Positions 21,953 to 33,465 of a stretch of 64,000 nt of DNA are shown in pieces. The DNA lies in contig NZ_CP116805.1 in NCBI RefSeq assembly GCF_028463845.1, forward strand, positions 3,282,001-3,346,000. Reading direction: 5' to 3'. The stretch comes from Gimibacter soli. GTDB taxonomy: Bacteria > Pseudomonadota > Alphaproteobacteria > Sphingomonadales > Kordiimonadaceae. The notes under the pieces were generated by a model. That model was not told the DNA's origin. It was given only the letters and a program-made list of their open reading frames with translations, and did no database searches. The stretch's first letter is position 1. Each line of letters opens with the position of its first letter. Both the position numbers and the translations under genes were made by a program.

Positions 21953-23503
21953 ATGACCGTGGCTTACAAGACCGTGGTTCTGTGCATTCTGGATGGCTGG
22001 GGCTACCGCGAGGAAAGCGCCAACAACGCAATCAAGCTGGCCAACACCCCGACCTACACCCGCCTCTGGAACAGCGTGCCGCGCGCCTGGCTTGCCACAT
22101 CCGGCCTCGCTGTCGGCCTGCCGGACGGACAGATGGGCAACTCGGAAGTCGGCCACATGAACCTCGGCTCCGGCCGCGTGGTGATGCAGGACCTGCCCCG
22201 CATCGATGCCGCGATTGCCGATGGCAGCCTTGCCGGCATGCCGGTGCTTGATAGCTATATCGCCAAGCTCAAAGCATCGGGTGGTGCCGCCCATGTGATG
22301 GGGCTGCTGTCGCCCGGCGGGGTACACAGCCATCAGGACCATATGGTGGCGCTCGCCAAGGTGCTGTCCGCTGCCGGCATCCCGGTGCGCATCCACGCCT
22401 TCCTCGATGGCCGCGATACGCCGCCGCGCTCGGCCGAAGCATTCCTCAAGGATTTCGAAGCCAAGATCGCCGGCTGTGCCGATACCGCCATCGCCACCGT
22501 CACCGGCCGCTATTTCGCGATGGACCGCGACAAGCGCTGGGACCGCGTTTCGCAGGCCTACAATGCCATGGTGAAGGGCCAGGGCATCCATTCGGCACCA
22601 AGCGCGCTTGAGGCTCTTTCAGCTGCTTACGAGCGGCAGGAAAATGATGAGTTCGTCAAGGCAACCGTGATCGGCGACTATGCCGGCATGAAGGACGGCG
22701 ACGGCCTCCTGATGGCCAATTTCCGCGCCGACCGTGCCCGCCAGATACTGACCGCGCTTGTTGACCCGGCCTTCGATGGCTTTGACCGTGGCCCCATCGT
22801 CAGGTTCGCTGCTGTTGCCGGCATGGTCGAATATTCGGTGGCGCTGAACGAGTTTGTGCCAGCTATTTTCGCATCGGAAGAACTGACAAACAGCTTCGGC
22901 GAAATTCTGGCGCGTAACCATGTCCCGCAGCTTCGCATCGCGGAGACCGAGAAATATGCCCACGTCACCTTCTTCTTCAACGGCGGCTCGGAAGCCGTGT
23001 TCGAAGGCGAAGACCGCATCCTGATCCCGTCGCCCGATGTTGCGACCTACGACCTGAAGCCTGAAATGTCAGCCCCCGAAGTGACCGACCGGCTGGTGGA
23101 AGCGATTGAAAGCGGCAAATACGGCGCGATCATCGTCAATTATGCGAACGGCGACATGGTCGGCCATACGGGCGACCTTGGTGCCGCCATCAAGGCTGTG
23201 GAAGCGGTCGACGGCTGCCTTGCGCGGCTCGAGGCAGCGATCAAGAAGGTGGACGGCGCGATGATCATCACCGCCGACCATGGCAACTGTGAGGAAATGC
23301 TGGATGAAGCAACGGGCCAGGCCCACACCCAGCACACCACAACCGATGTACCCGCCCTTCTTGTGAACCGCGATGTGGCATTCCATGACGGCGCCCTTTC
23401 GGATGTTGCTCCCACCATGCTGATGCTGATGGGGCTTTCCCAGCCCGCCGAGATGACAGGCAAAAGCCTGATCGGCGCCAAGGCAGCGAGGGCCAGCGCC
23501 TGA
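21953..23503 (+). CDS. gpmI: 2,3-bisphosphoglycerate-independent phosphoglycerate mutase
   Basis: This 516-residue glycolytic enzyme interconverts 3- and 2-phosphoglycerate using two Mn ions and a phosphoserine. Visible motifs are LCILDGWGYRE, the catalytic Ser in QMGNSEVGHMNLGSGR, FLDGRDTPPRSA, and the metal ligands in TADHGNCEEM and HTQHTTTDVPALL. The ATG at 21953 follows GAGGAG; longer frames overlap rlmH. envC begins two bases after the stop. Confidence 0.97.
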   Translation: MTVAYKTVVLCILDGWGYREESANNAIKLANTPTYTRLWNSVPRAWLATSGLAVGLPDGQMGNSEVGHMNLGSGRVVMQDLPRIDAAIADGSLAGMPVLDSYIAKLKASGGAAHVMGLLSPGGVHSHQDHMVALAKVLSAAGIPVRIHAFLDGRDTPPRSAEAFLKDFEAKIAGCADTAIATVTGRYFAMDRDKRWDRVSQAYNAMVKGQGIHSAPSALEALSAAYERQENDEFVKATVIGDYAGMKDGDGLLMANFRADRARQILTALVDPAFDGFDRGPIVRFAAVAGMVEYSVALNEFVPAIFASEELTNSFGEILARNHVPQLRIAETEKYAHVTFFFNGGSEAVFEGEDRILIPSPDVATYDLKPEMSAPEVTDRLVEAIESGKYGAIIVNYANGDMVGHTGDLGAAIKAVEAVDGCLARLEAAIKKVDGAMIITADHGNCEEMLDEATGQAHTQHTTTDVPALLVNRDVAFHDGALSDVAPTMLMLMGLSQPAEMTGKSLIGAKAARASA

Positions 23504-23505
23504 CC

Positions 23506-24744
23506 ATGCTGCAGCGCCGCCTCGCCCTTCTGTTCCTCAGTACCGGCCTCGCGGCGCTTGGCAGCCTTTCGCTGCCCGCCGCAGCGCAGGAAAGCGGCGA
23601 TCCGGCAAGCAAGCTGAAGTCGATCGAAGGCGAGATCAAGACCGCCGAGGAGCGCAAGGCAGCGCTTGAGAAAGCCGCCGCCAAGGCTGAGCGCGAAGCA
23701 GCGGAGCTTGCCGCGCGGATGGTGACTGTCGCCAAGCGAATCCAGACGACCGAATCGTCGGCGACCGACCTTGAAGACAAGATCGCGCTCCTTGAGGTCG
23801 AGGAAAAGAACAAGCGCGAAGCCCTTGGCAAGCGCCGGGATGAGCTTGTGGGGCTGCTCGCCGCCCTTGAGCGTCTGGCACTGAAACCGCCGGCCACCGC
23901 CCTTCTGCAGCCCAATGAAGCCATCACAACGGCGCGCAGTGCCGCCGTGATGGGCACGCTGGTGCCCGAGATCGACCGGCTGGCCGGCGCCCTGAAAGCC
24001 GAGCTTGAAGCCCTGAATGCCGTGCAGGCCGACCTGTCGGCTGACCGGCTGTCACTCAAAGGCACGGTCGAAAAGCTTGCCGGCGAACGCGCCGAGCTGG
24101 CGACACTTCATGAAGAACGCGCCGCAGTAGCGGCCGAGGCCAGTGCCGCCGCCAAAAGCGAGGCCAACAAGCTTGCCAAACTGGCGCGCGAAGCCACATC
24201 GCTGCGGGACCTGATCGAAAAACTTGAAGCCAAGGCCGCCGAGGAACGCGCAGAAGCCGAGCGCCTTGCGCGTCTGCAGGATGCCCCGGTGCCGGTGCCG
24301 CGCCCGGTGGCGCCCCTGGATGGCAAGGAGTTTGCTTCGGCCCAAGGGACCCTCCCCTATCCCGTCACCGGCCGGATCAAGGTCCGCTTTGGCGAGGTCG
24401 AAGGTGTGGGTCACGCGCGGGGCATCCGGATCGATGGCCGGGCGGGCGGGCAGGTGGTTGCCCCCCACGATGGCCAGATTGTGTTTGCCGGACCCTTCCG
24501 GGGCTATGGGCAGCTCTTGATTATCGCCCACGGCGGCGGCTACCATAGCCTGATTGCCGGGATGCAGATTCTGACGGTCGAAGTTGGCCAGAAGGTGCTG
24601 AGCGGTGAACCTGTCGGAACCCTTGGTGACGGGACCAGCGGACCGACGGAATTGTATCTGGAATTGAGGCAGGGCGGGAAACCAGTGGACCCCGAACCCT
24701 GGCTCGCCAAGCGAACGGCAGCGGCCGGACGGGGCAAACGTTGA
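23506..24744 (+). CDS. Murein hydrolase activator, EnvC family
   Basis: This 412-residue periplasmic protein has a signal peptide ending near PAAAQE. A long coiled coil follows (about 30-260, Ala/Glu/Lys-rich), then a C-terminal LytM/M23 domain (about 285-405). The zinc ligands of active LytM enzymes are gone: the HxxxD site reads ARGIRI, the HxH site reads HSLIAG with no second His, and the final LHFE is LYLE. This matches EnvC-type activators of amidases rather than peptidases. It lies two bases from gpmI and 47 bases before ctpA. Confidence 0.92.
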   Translation: MLQRRLALLFLSTGLAALGSLSLPAAAQESGDPASKLKSIEGEIKTAEERKAALEKAAAKAEREAAELAARMVTVAKRIQTTESSATDLEDKIALLEVEEKNKREALGKRRDELVGLLAALERLALKPPATALLQPNEAITTARSAAVMGTLVPEIDRLAGALKAELEALNAVQADLSADRLSLKGTVEKLAGERAELATLHEERAAVAAEASAAAKSEANKLAKLAREATSLRDLIEKLEAKAAEERAEAERLARLQDAPVPVPRPVAPLDGKEFASAQGTLPYPVTGRIKVRFGEVEGVGHARGIRIDGRAGGQVVAPHDGQIVFAGPFRGYGQLLIIAHGGGYHSLIAGMQILTVEVGQKVLSGEPVGTLGDGTSGPTELYLELRQGGKPVDPEPWLAKRTAAAGRGKR

Positions 24745-24791
24745 TCCCACGCGGATCACGGCGCCCTCAAGAAGAAAGAAGGTTGTAGGCA

Positions 24792-26165
24792 ATGAGGACT
24801 TCATTCAAACGGGCTGCAGTTGCGCTGATGATGGCGCCCATGGCCCTTGGCGCTTTCCCGGCGATGGCCGAGGAAACGGCAGCTGCCAAATCCTCCGAAG
24901 ATGTCTATGAGCAGCTTGACCTTCTGATGCGCGTGTTCCAGCGCGTCCGCAGCGAATATGTGGACGAGGTGGACGACAAGGAAGTGATCGAGGCGGCAAT
25001 CCAGGGCATGCTCCGCTCGCTTGATCCTCACTCCACTTACCTGAACCCCGAAGTTTTCCAGCAGGTCCGTGTGCAGACCGAGGGCGAATACGGCGGGCTC
25101 GGCCTTGAAGTCCAGATGGACAATGGCCTTGTGAAGGTCGTCTCGCCCATCGACGACACCCCGGCCCAGAAGGCCGGCATCAAGGGCGGCGATTATATCA
25201 CCCATATCGATGGCACATCGGTGATCGGCAAAACGCTAACCGAATCGGTGAAAGAGATGCGCGGCCCCGTGGGCTCGATGATCAAGATCACCGTGGTGCG
25301 CGAAGGTGAAGAAGGCAGCCATGATTACGACATCATGCGCGACAAGATCCTCGTGCGGTCGGTGCGCCACCGCGTGGAAGACGAAACCATCGGCTATCTG
25401 CGCATCACCACCTTCAACATGCAAACCGGCGACGGTGTTGAAAATTCGATCAAGGAACTGAAGGCCCAGCTTGGCGACAAGATGGACGGCCTGATCATCG
25501 ACCTCCGGAACAACCCCGGCGGCCTTCTGAACGAAGCGATCCGGGTATCCGACGACTTCCTTGATCGCGGCGAGATCGTCTCCACCCGTGGCCGCCGCCG
25601 CCAGAACAATAACCGCTGGTACGCCACCGCCGGCGATATGCTGGATGGCATGCCCATCGTGGTGCTCGTCAATGCCTACTCGGCCTCGGCGTCCGAGATT
25701 GTGGCGGGCGCCCTGCAGGATCACCGCCGCGCGGTACTTGTGGGCGACCAGACCTTCGGCAAGGGCACGGTGCAAAGCGAAATCCGCCTCGGCCGCAATG
25801 GCGATCAGGCCCTGCGCCTGACCACCGCGCGCTATTACACGCCGTCCGGCCGGTCGATCCAGGAACGCGGCATCGAGCCTGATCTTTATGTCTTCAACGA
25901 TGGCCACCGCCCGAACCTGCGGCGCGAAAGCGACCTCAACAACTCGATCCATAACGAGCAATCGACCGTGGACCGCACCGGTGAAGAAGAAGATGAAGAT
26001 CCGAAGCTGAACCCGATTTCGGCGACGCCCGAACCTGCGGAAGGCGAAGCCGCCACCCCGCCGGTGGACCGCCAGCTGAAATATGCCATCAAGCTCCTGA
26101 AGGATATGTCGGCGCTGCCCACCCCGCAGGTGGCGGAAGCCCGGCCCCATGACGAACAGGGCTGA
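24792..26165 (+). CDS. ctpA: C-terminal processing peptidase (S41 family)
   Basis: This 457-residue periplasmic serine protease has a signal peptide (cleavage near AMAEE) and a PDZ domain (about 90-175, GGLGLEVQMDNGLVKVV). The S41 core carries the catalytic Ser299 in YSASASEIVAG and Lys324 in TFGKGTVQ. A low-complexity acidic/Pro-rich region precedes the C-terminus. Such proteases trim envelope proteins and, with adaptors, cell-wall hydrolases; next to an EnvC homologue this suggests a cell-wall remodelling role. Confidence 0.95.
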   Translation: MRTSFKRAAVALMMAPMALGAFPAMAEETAAAKSSEDVYEQLDLLMRVFQRVRSEYVDEVDDKEVIEAAIQGMLRSLDPHSTYLNPEVFQQVRVQTEGEYGGLGLEVQMDNGLVKVVSPIDDTPAQKAGIKGGDYITHIDGTSVIGKTLTESVKEMRGPVGSMIKITVVREGEEGSHDYDIMRDKILVRSVRHRVEDETIGYLRITTFNMQTGDGVENSIKELKAQLGDKMDGLIIDLRNNPGGLLNEAIRVSDDFLDRGEIVSTRGRRRQNNNRWYATAGDMLDGMPIVVLVNAYSASASEIVAGALQDHRRAVLVGDQTFGKGTVQSEIRLGRNGDQALRLTTARYYTPSGRSIQERGIEPDLYVFNDGHRPNLRRESDLNNSIHNEQSTVDRTGEEEDEDPKLNPISATPEPAEGEAATPPVDRQLKYAIKLLKDMSALPTPQVAEARPHDEQG

Positions 26166-26207
26166 CAAGCCTAGCCCGAAGCCGCCAGCCAGAAGGAAGC
26201 CTGCCGC

Positions 26208-27278
26208 GTGCCGTCCAGCCTCAACGCCATCCTGATCGCGTGGGCACTCAGCCTGATCCTCGTCCTCGGCGGGTTCATGGGGATCGAATTCCTCGCGGCC
26301 CCGCCTGCCGCCCATGACGAACCGACGCATGAGCCTGCACCCAAGCCCAAAGGCGACGACCATGGCAAGGCCGATGCGCCCGCCACGACGGAAGAGGGTC
26401 ATGATGCACCGGCTGAGACGCATCAGGCCGAAGATACAAGCCACGGCGAGCCTGCCTCGGTTCCCGGCCCCGGCCCGGCGACCTTCGCCGATGACGCATT
26501 GATCGAGAAAAGCCCGCTTGGCCCCCTGCCCAAACGCAGCAATGACGGCATGACTCCGATGGAGCGTTATGCGAGCCCGCACCCGGCAGACGACAAGACG
26601 CCGCGGATCGCCATCATCGTCAGCGAAATGGGCCTTCGCGCCAGAACCACAGAAGCCGCGATCACCGGCCTGCCCGGCCCGGTGACACTCGCCTTCTCGC
26701 CCTATGGCAGCGACCTTGACCGCTGGACGAAAGCCGCGCGCGAACACGGCCACGAAACCCTGCTGCTGCTGCCGATGGAACCCATCGAATATCCGCAGAT
26801 GGACCCCGGCGCGCTGGCACTGCTTACCGGCAATAACCTGCGCCAGAACACGCGCCTTCTGGAAACCAGCATGGCCAAATTCACCGGCTATGTCGGGGTC
26901 GTCAACCAGATGGGTTCGCGCTTCACGGCAGCAGCAGACTCGCTGAAGCCGATCCTAGAAGCCGTTGAACGGCGGGGGCTTCTGTTTGTGGACGCCCGCA
27001 CCACGCGCTATTCCCGCGCTGCCACCATGGCCCGCGGCATGGGCCTGCCGATTGCCATCAACAACGGCTTTGTGGACGAGACGCTTGAAGCCGCCGCCAT
27101 GCGGCAGGAACTGCTGCTCCTGGAGAACCGCGCCCGCACGGTGGGGGCGGCGGTCGGCATCGCCCGGCCCTATCCGATCACCGTCGACGTGCTGAAGGAA
27201 TGGGCGGAGGGTCTGTCCGAGCGAGGCTTTGTCCTTGTGCCTGTCACCGCCATTGCCGACCGCCAGCCAGTCAACTGA
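26208..27278 (+). CDS. Divergent polysaccharide deacetylase family protein (YibQ-like)
   Basis: This 356-residue protein has an N-terminal membrane anchor (about 5-27) and a His/Glu/Pro-rich linker (about 30-115). The divergent polysaccharide deacetylase domain follows, with IAIIVSEMGLRARTTEAAI, VTLAFSPYG, LLLPMEPIEYP, NQMGSRFT and LLFVDARTT blocks. The GTG start at 26208 follows AAGGA. This family sits between ctpA and rppH in many alphaproteobacteria; its reaction is not established. The linker's His content could bind metal but may just be low complexity. Confidence 0.9.
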   Translation: MPSSLNAILIAWALSLILVLGGFMGIEFLAAPPAAHDEPTHEPAPKPKGDDHGKADAPATTEEGHDAPAETHQAEDTSHGEPASVPGPGPATFADDALIEKSPLGPLPKRSNDGMTPMERYASPHPADDKTPRIAIIVSEMGLRARTTEAAITGLPGPVTLAFSPYGSDLDRWTKAAREHGHETLLLLPMEPIEYPQMDPGALALLTGNNLRQNTRLLETSMAKFTGYVGVVNQMGSRFTAAADSLKPILEAVERRGLLFVDARTTRYSRAATMARGMGLPIAINNGFVDETLEAAAMRQELLLLENRARTVGAAVGIARPYPITVDVLKEWAEGLSERGFVLVPVTAIADRQPVN

Positions 27279-27288
27279 GGACCATGCC

Positions 27289-27762
27289 ATGAGCGACCTG
27301 CCCTATCGCCCTTGTGTCGGTATCATGCTGATCAATGCCGAGGGCGAGATTTTCGTCGGCGAACGGATCGACACGCCGGGCGCGTGGCAGATGCCGCAAG
27401 GCGGGATCGACAAGGGCGAGGAAGCCGACGTGGCGGCCCTGCGCGAGCTTGAGGAAGAGATCGGCGTTACGGCAGCAGCGGTGGAACTGATCACCCGCAC
27501 CCCCGCCCCGCTCGCCTATGACCTGCCCCCGCATCTTCTGGGGAAGGTTTGGGGCGGCAAATACAAAGGCCAGATCCAACACTGGTATCTGATGCGGCTC
27601 ACGGGGGACGAGGCCGGGATCAATATCGATGTCGAGCATCCCGAATTCAGCCGCTGGCGCTGGACGGATGCAAAAGCGCTTGTCGATGAAATCGTGCCCT
27701 TCAAGCGCCCCATCTATGAGGCGCTTGTCGATGCCTTCGGCATGTATCTGAAAGGCGCCTGA
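27289..27762 (+). CDS. rppH: RNA pyrophosphohydrolase (Nudix)
   Basis: This 157-residue enzyme removes pyrophosphate from the 5' end of mRNA, starting decay. The Nudix box GGIDKGEEADVAALRELEEEIG is complete (residues 38-60). The WGGKYKGQIQHWYLMRL and EFSRWRW blocks are typical of RppH. The ATG at 27289 follows GAGGA; it begins 10 bases after the deacetylase-like gene ends. It closes the long plus-strand housekeeping block. Confidence 0.95.
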   Translation: MSDLPYRPCVGIMLINAEGEIFVGERIDTPGAWQMPQGGIDKGEEADVAALRELEEEIGVTAAAVELITRTPAPLAYDLPPHLLGKVWGGKYKGQIQHWYLMRLTGDEAGINIDVEHPEFSRWRWTDAKALVDEIVPFKRPIYEALVDAFGMYLKGA

Positions 27763-27781
27763 GCGCCCTTCCTGCCTTCAA

Positions 27782-28978
27782 TCAGAGATTATCGATCAGC
27801 GCGACAATCGGCCCCTGGTGGAAGCCGTTGAACTGCGTGGTCATGGTGAGGCCGTAAGCACCCAGCCCGATCACCTCGACCCAGTCACCTTCCTGCGCGT
27901 TGGCCGGCAGCATGAAGGGGCCTTCCATGCGGTCGATACTGTCGCAGGTAGGACCAAAGAAGCCGAAGGCCTCCTCATCGCCTTCCACGAGCTTGCCGTC
28001 GCGCCACAGACGGGTCGAGAAGCGCCAGCGCGGCGTACCGGCATCGAAGAGGCTGCCATAGACGCCGTCGTTCAGATACAGCATCTGGTCGCGGCGCATC
28101 TCGATGCGGGCAAGCGTGGCGCCGCCATCGGCGACGAGCGCGCGACCGGGTTCCAGCGCCAGCGACAGGTGCGTCAGGCCCTCTTTCTTCACGGCTGCCT
28201 CGATGGCATCGAAATAGTCCTGCAGCGGCGGCGGGGTCATGCCCGGATAGGTGACGGGGTAACCGCCCCCGACATCCAGCATGTCTACCTTCACACCAGT
28301 CACGCTGATCAGCTCAGCCGCGATGGCAATAGCGGAGGCATAATCCTCGGGGATCATGCACTGGCTACCCACATGGAAGGTCAGGCCCAGACGGTCGCAC
28401 AGCGGGCGGGCCTTTTCCATCAGGAGCTGGGCTTCCATCACGGTCGCGCCAAATTTGCCGGCAAGCGCATAGGCCGCACCCGACGAACGCGGCGACAGGC
28501 GCAGGAACAGGCCAAGGTCTTTGGCACCGCCGGTCTCTTCCACAATCTTGGTCAGTTCGTCGATATGGTCGAACGCATAGTCACGCACACCCAGCGCATA
28601 GGCGCGGCGGATCGACTGGCGCGACTTGATCGGGTGCATGAAGCACATGCGAGCAGTGGGGAACAGGCTGTGCACCAGTTCAATCTCGCCCATCGAGGCC
28701 ACGTCAAAGCCGCGCACACCAGCTTCCCAGATGGTTTGCAGCACCGCCGGATGCGGGTTCGCCTTCACGGCAAACAGCACCTCGCCCGGCGAGCCGGCAA
28801 CGAAGGTGCGGGCGCGTTCGGCGATCACATTGGGGCGGATCACATGCACCGAATCGTCATCGGCCACATCGCCAATGATTTCGGCAACGGAATGATAAAG
28901 CGGCGCACCATGATAAAGGGCGCGGCGGTAGGCGTTCACTCGGCGTCGGCTGCGTTCGGATTGAAGGGCGTGAGCCAT
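27782..28978 (-). CDS. Fold-III PLP-dependent ornithine/lysine decarboxylase
   Basis: This 398-residue alanine-racemase-fold decarboxylase makes putrescine or cadaverine, entering polyamine synthesis. The PLP lysine is Lys72 in FAVKANP. Other motifs are FHVGSQ, DVGGGYP, EPGRALVADGG and, from the partner subunit, Cys345 in GPTCDSID, the ornithine-decarboxylase signature. Length and motifs fit the bacterial ODC/LDC group; ornithine versus lysine preference cannot be fixed from sequence. Its leader (28979-29100) holds three hairpins in a row, suggesting polyamine or attenuation control. Confidence 0.93.
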   Translation of the reverse strand: MAHALQSERSRRRVNAYRRALYHGAPLYHSVAEIIGDVADDDSVHVIRPNVIAERARTFVAGSPGEVLFAVKANPHPAVLQTIWEAGVRGFDVASMGEIELVHSLFPTARMCFMHPIKSRQSIRRAYALGVRDYAFDHIDELTKIVEETGGAKDLGLFLRLSPRSSGAAYALAGKFGATVMEAQLLMEKARPLCDRLGLTFHVGSQCMIPEDYASAIAIAAELISVTGVKVDMLDVGGGYPVTYPGMTPPPLQDYFDAIEAAVKKEGLTHLSLALEPGRALVADGGATLARIEMRRDQMLYLNDGVYGSLFDAGTPRWRFSTRLWRDGKLVEGDEEAFGFFGPTCDSIDRMEGPFMLPANAQEGDWVEVIGLGAYGLTMTTQFNGFHQGPIVALIDNL

Positions 28979-29471
28979 GACATTCTTCTTCCTGGACCAG
29001 TGTTATCTTGTGGGGTCTGTTGCCCCTTGTCGAATGGTCGGCAGCGTCGCGCTGCCTTGACGCCCACCGCTTAACGGCAGGCGGTGGCACTATAGGAAAT
29101 ATGCATAGGGCCAGTATAACGCACGAAACCGCGCGCGACACCGCCTGTGGCAAAATCCTGACCGGAAAGGATGACGACATCAGGGCAATGTTGCCCTTTT
29201 ACAAGGTTCGGGGACACTACGGGGCCTCCAAAAATCAGACCGGCCAAGTGGCGACCGGAACCAACTCGCGAAAGCTCGCCGTGTCGTTGCCCGTACTGAC
29301 CTTGCGGAAACTAAGCGCCGTGGCACGTGCACTTTGAGATACCCCGCATATGGGGCAAATCGCCCCCCCTGACAAGGCCCTTTTTACGCATGCCCGGAAT
29401 TCCTTCCCACCTGTCTGATTTGACACCGGGCGCATCTTTCAGGATCATATCGCCCAAGGCGGGAGGTACTT
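28979..29471. other. Gene-free divergent region with stacked hairpins
   Basis: I see no convincing gene in these 493 bases. On the decarboxylase side are three inverted repeats: GGGG/CCCC (29012-29026), a perfect 7-bp stem GGCAGCG/CGCTGCC with 3-base loop (29040-29056) and CCACCGC/GCGGTGG (29064-29087). A TATAGT-like -10 for the minus strand lies at 29089-29094. Farther on are a terminator-like hairpin AGGGCAATGTTGCCCTTTT (29182-29200) and CCCCGCATATGGGG (29342-29355). TTGACA at 29420-29425 may be the -35 of the PAS gene promoter. The region may carry a riboregulator of the decarboxylase. Confidence 0.5.
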
Positions 29472-29963
29472 ATGGCAGCGAAGGCAGTCCACCTGGCCCA
29501 TCGCACTCATTGGGTCGATTTCGACGACGAAGACATTCCCTGGCTCGCGGGCCAGGAATTTTTTCGGCTGTGGCGCGACCGTTGCGGCGACCGTGACTTT
29601 CCCATGCGCGCCGACTTTACGCCGATGGAGCTGAAACGCTGGCTGCCCCATGTCGTCCTCCTTGATTATCTGCCGGAAAAGCAGGATTGCAGCGTCCGCC
29701 TTGTCGGCACCGCGATTGCCGAGCTTTTCCCGCGCGACCCCACCGGCATGCTGATTCGCGACCTGCATAATGGAGACCAGACGATGCTGGGCCTACAGGC
29801 GGTGGTCGACTGGCGCCTGCCAATCATGGCGAAGGAACTGACCATCGAATGGGCTGATCGTTCGCACCGCGTTTTCGATTCGGTCAATCTGCCGCTCAGC
29901 CGCAATGGCGACGCCATCGACATGCTTCTGATCCTGATCAACCTCAGGCCACCGCAACTCTGA
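29472..29963 (+). CDS. PAS_5 domain protein
   Basis: This 163-residue soluble protein matches the alphaproteobacterial PAS_5/DUF1520-type family: FFRLWRDRCGDRDFPMRADFTPMELKRWLPHVVLLDY, then RLVGTAIAELFPRDPTGM and a C-terminal strand pattern. GGGAGGTACTT precedes the ATG. A paralogue follows 120 bases downstream. These proteins have a single small PAS fold without an output domain; ligand and partner are unknown. Confidence 0.85.
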   Translation: MAAKAVHLAHRTHWVDFDDEDIPWLAGQEFFRLWRDRCGDRDFPMRADFTPMELKRWLPHVVLLDYLPEKQDCSVRLVGTAIAELFPRDPTGMLIRDLHNGDQTMLGLQAVVDWRLPIMAKELTIEWADRSHRVFDSVNLPLSRNGDAIDMLLILINLRPPQL

Positions 29964-30083
29964 TAAATTGCTTCAGACACCCGGCTCATTCTTCCCTGAT
30001 GCTGAAAGATGCGCTACCAATATCGGGTGTCCAGAAACATCCGCCGGACCGGTAGACCTGCGCGAGAGAGTTGGAGTTCGTTC

Positions 30084-30608
30084 ATGATCAGACGCTCGGT
30101 TGAGGTCGCTGGCGGCATCATCCATACCGATTTCGATGCGGAAGACCTGCCTTGGGCCGGCGGCGTCCATGTCTTCAGGCTATGGTGCGAACGCCGGGGC
30201 GACCGCGACATGCCCTCGCGCGCCGACTTCTCGCCGCATGACATGGTTTCCTACCTGCCGTTTGTGGTGCTTGTGGATGTGCTGCACGATCCGCTGCGGT
30301 TCCGTAACCGGCTTGTCGGCACAGCGCTCGCTGAACTGTTGCCGAACGATCCGACGGGAATTTTCATGGACGAGCTGCCGAACGGCGAGGTCACAGCGGC
30401 GCGGCTGGCCCTGACCGTGAACGAACGCCACCCCACATTCAGCACCGACCTGCCGCTTGACTGGGCGAACCGCGACTATCGTAGCTTCGATGCCATCGGC
30501 ATGCCGCTTTCATCAGATGGCAAAACCGTCGACATGATCATGACCGTCATGAGCCTGCGGCCCTCAACACAACCGGTCCCGAAGGGCCCTGTCAAGCGCA
30601 AGCGCTGA
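30084..30608 (+). CDS. PAS_5 domain protein, paralogue of the upstream gene
   Basis: This 174-residue protein shares the same blocks as its neighbour (VFRLWCERRGDRDMPSRADF, FRNRLVGTALAELLPNDPTG, DWANRDYRSFDAIGMPLS), so the pair is a tandem duplication that has diverged. The start at 30084 follows GGAG; a longer frame from 30009 has no ribosome site and adds an Arg-rich stretch unlike the family. A strong terminator follows. Function unknown. Confidence 0.85.
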   Translation: MIRRSVEVAGGIIHTDFDAEDLPWAGGVHVFRLWCERRGDRDMPSRADFSPHDMVSYLPFVVLVDVLHDPLRFRNRLVGTALAELLPNDPTGIFMDELPNGEVTAARLALTVNERHPTFSTDLPLDWANRDYRSFDAIGMPLSSDGKTVDMIMTVMSLRPSTQPVPKGPVKRKR

Positions 30609-30612
30609 AAGC

Positions 30613-30642
30613 AAAAAGGGCGGCCACAAGGACCGCCCTTTT
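30613..30642. terminator. Bidirectional terminator between PAS gene and atpC
   Basis: AAGGGCGG (30616-30623) pairs with CCGCCCTT (30633-30640), with an A run on the left and a T run on the right. It can end both the plus-strand PAS genes and the minus-strand atp operon. Confidence 0.9.
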
Positions 30643-30663
30643 GCATTGGATCAGGCTGAAGCC

Positions 30664-31068
30664 TCAGGCTGCCACATCGGCAAGCGCGAGCATCCAGTCC
30701 AGTTCTTTCTCGAGGTGGGCTTTCGAGAGCTCGTCCTTCGCATCGGCGATATCCTCACGGGTATCGGCGATCTTCTTGGCGAGCGCTGCGGTGTCCACAC
30801 CGTCAAGGCTGATCGTTTCCTCGGCGAGGATGGTCAGGCCCTTGGGGCTGACCTGGGCGAGGCCGCCCTTCACGAACAGCTTCTCGGGCGCTGCACCTTC
30901 CGACGCATAAACCTCGACCACGCCCGGGCGGATCGTCGACATCATCGGCGCATGCCCCGGCAGCACGCCGAAATCGCCGTCCGTTCCCGGAACCACGATC
31001 ATGGTCGCTTCGGCGTCTTTCAGAAGACGCTCGGGCGACACGATTTCATAATGCAGGGTATCGCTCAT
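30664..31068 (-). CDS. atpC: ATP synthase F1 epsilon subunit
   Basis: This 134-residue rotor-stalk subunit couples gamma rotation to F1 and inhibits ATP hydrolysis. The N-terminal beta-sandwich is clear ([34 protein letters not shown]), followed by the short helical C-terminal domain. It is the last gene of the F1 operon, 26 bases after atpD, with a terminator after it. Confidence 0.97.
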   Translation of the reverse strand: MSDTLHYEIVSPERLLKDAEATMIVVPGTDGDFGVLPGHAPMMSTIRPGVVEVYASEGAAPEKLFVKGGLAQVSPKGLTILAEETISLDGVDTAALAKKIADTREDIADAKDELSKAHLEKELDWMLALADVAA

Positions 31069-31094
31069 GATGTTCCCTTATCCGCGGGCCGCCC

Positions 31095-33433
<2,339 letters not shown>

Positions 33434-33465
33434 GTGTCCAGCCCTTCTCCATTAGATCCGTTAAC

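Noticed and set aside
29008-29337. 109-codon plus-strand frame in the gene-free stretch
   Set aside because: It lacks a ribosome site and any recognisable sequence, and overlaps the leader hairpins; structured RNA is a better explanation.
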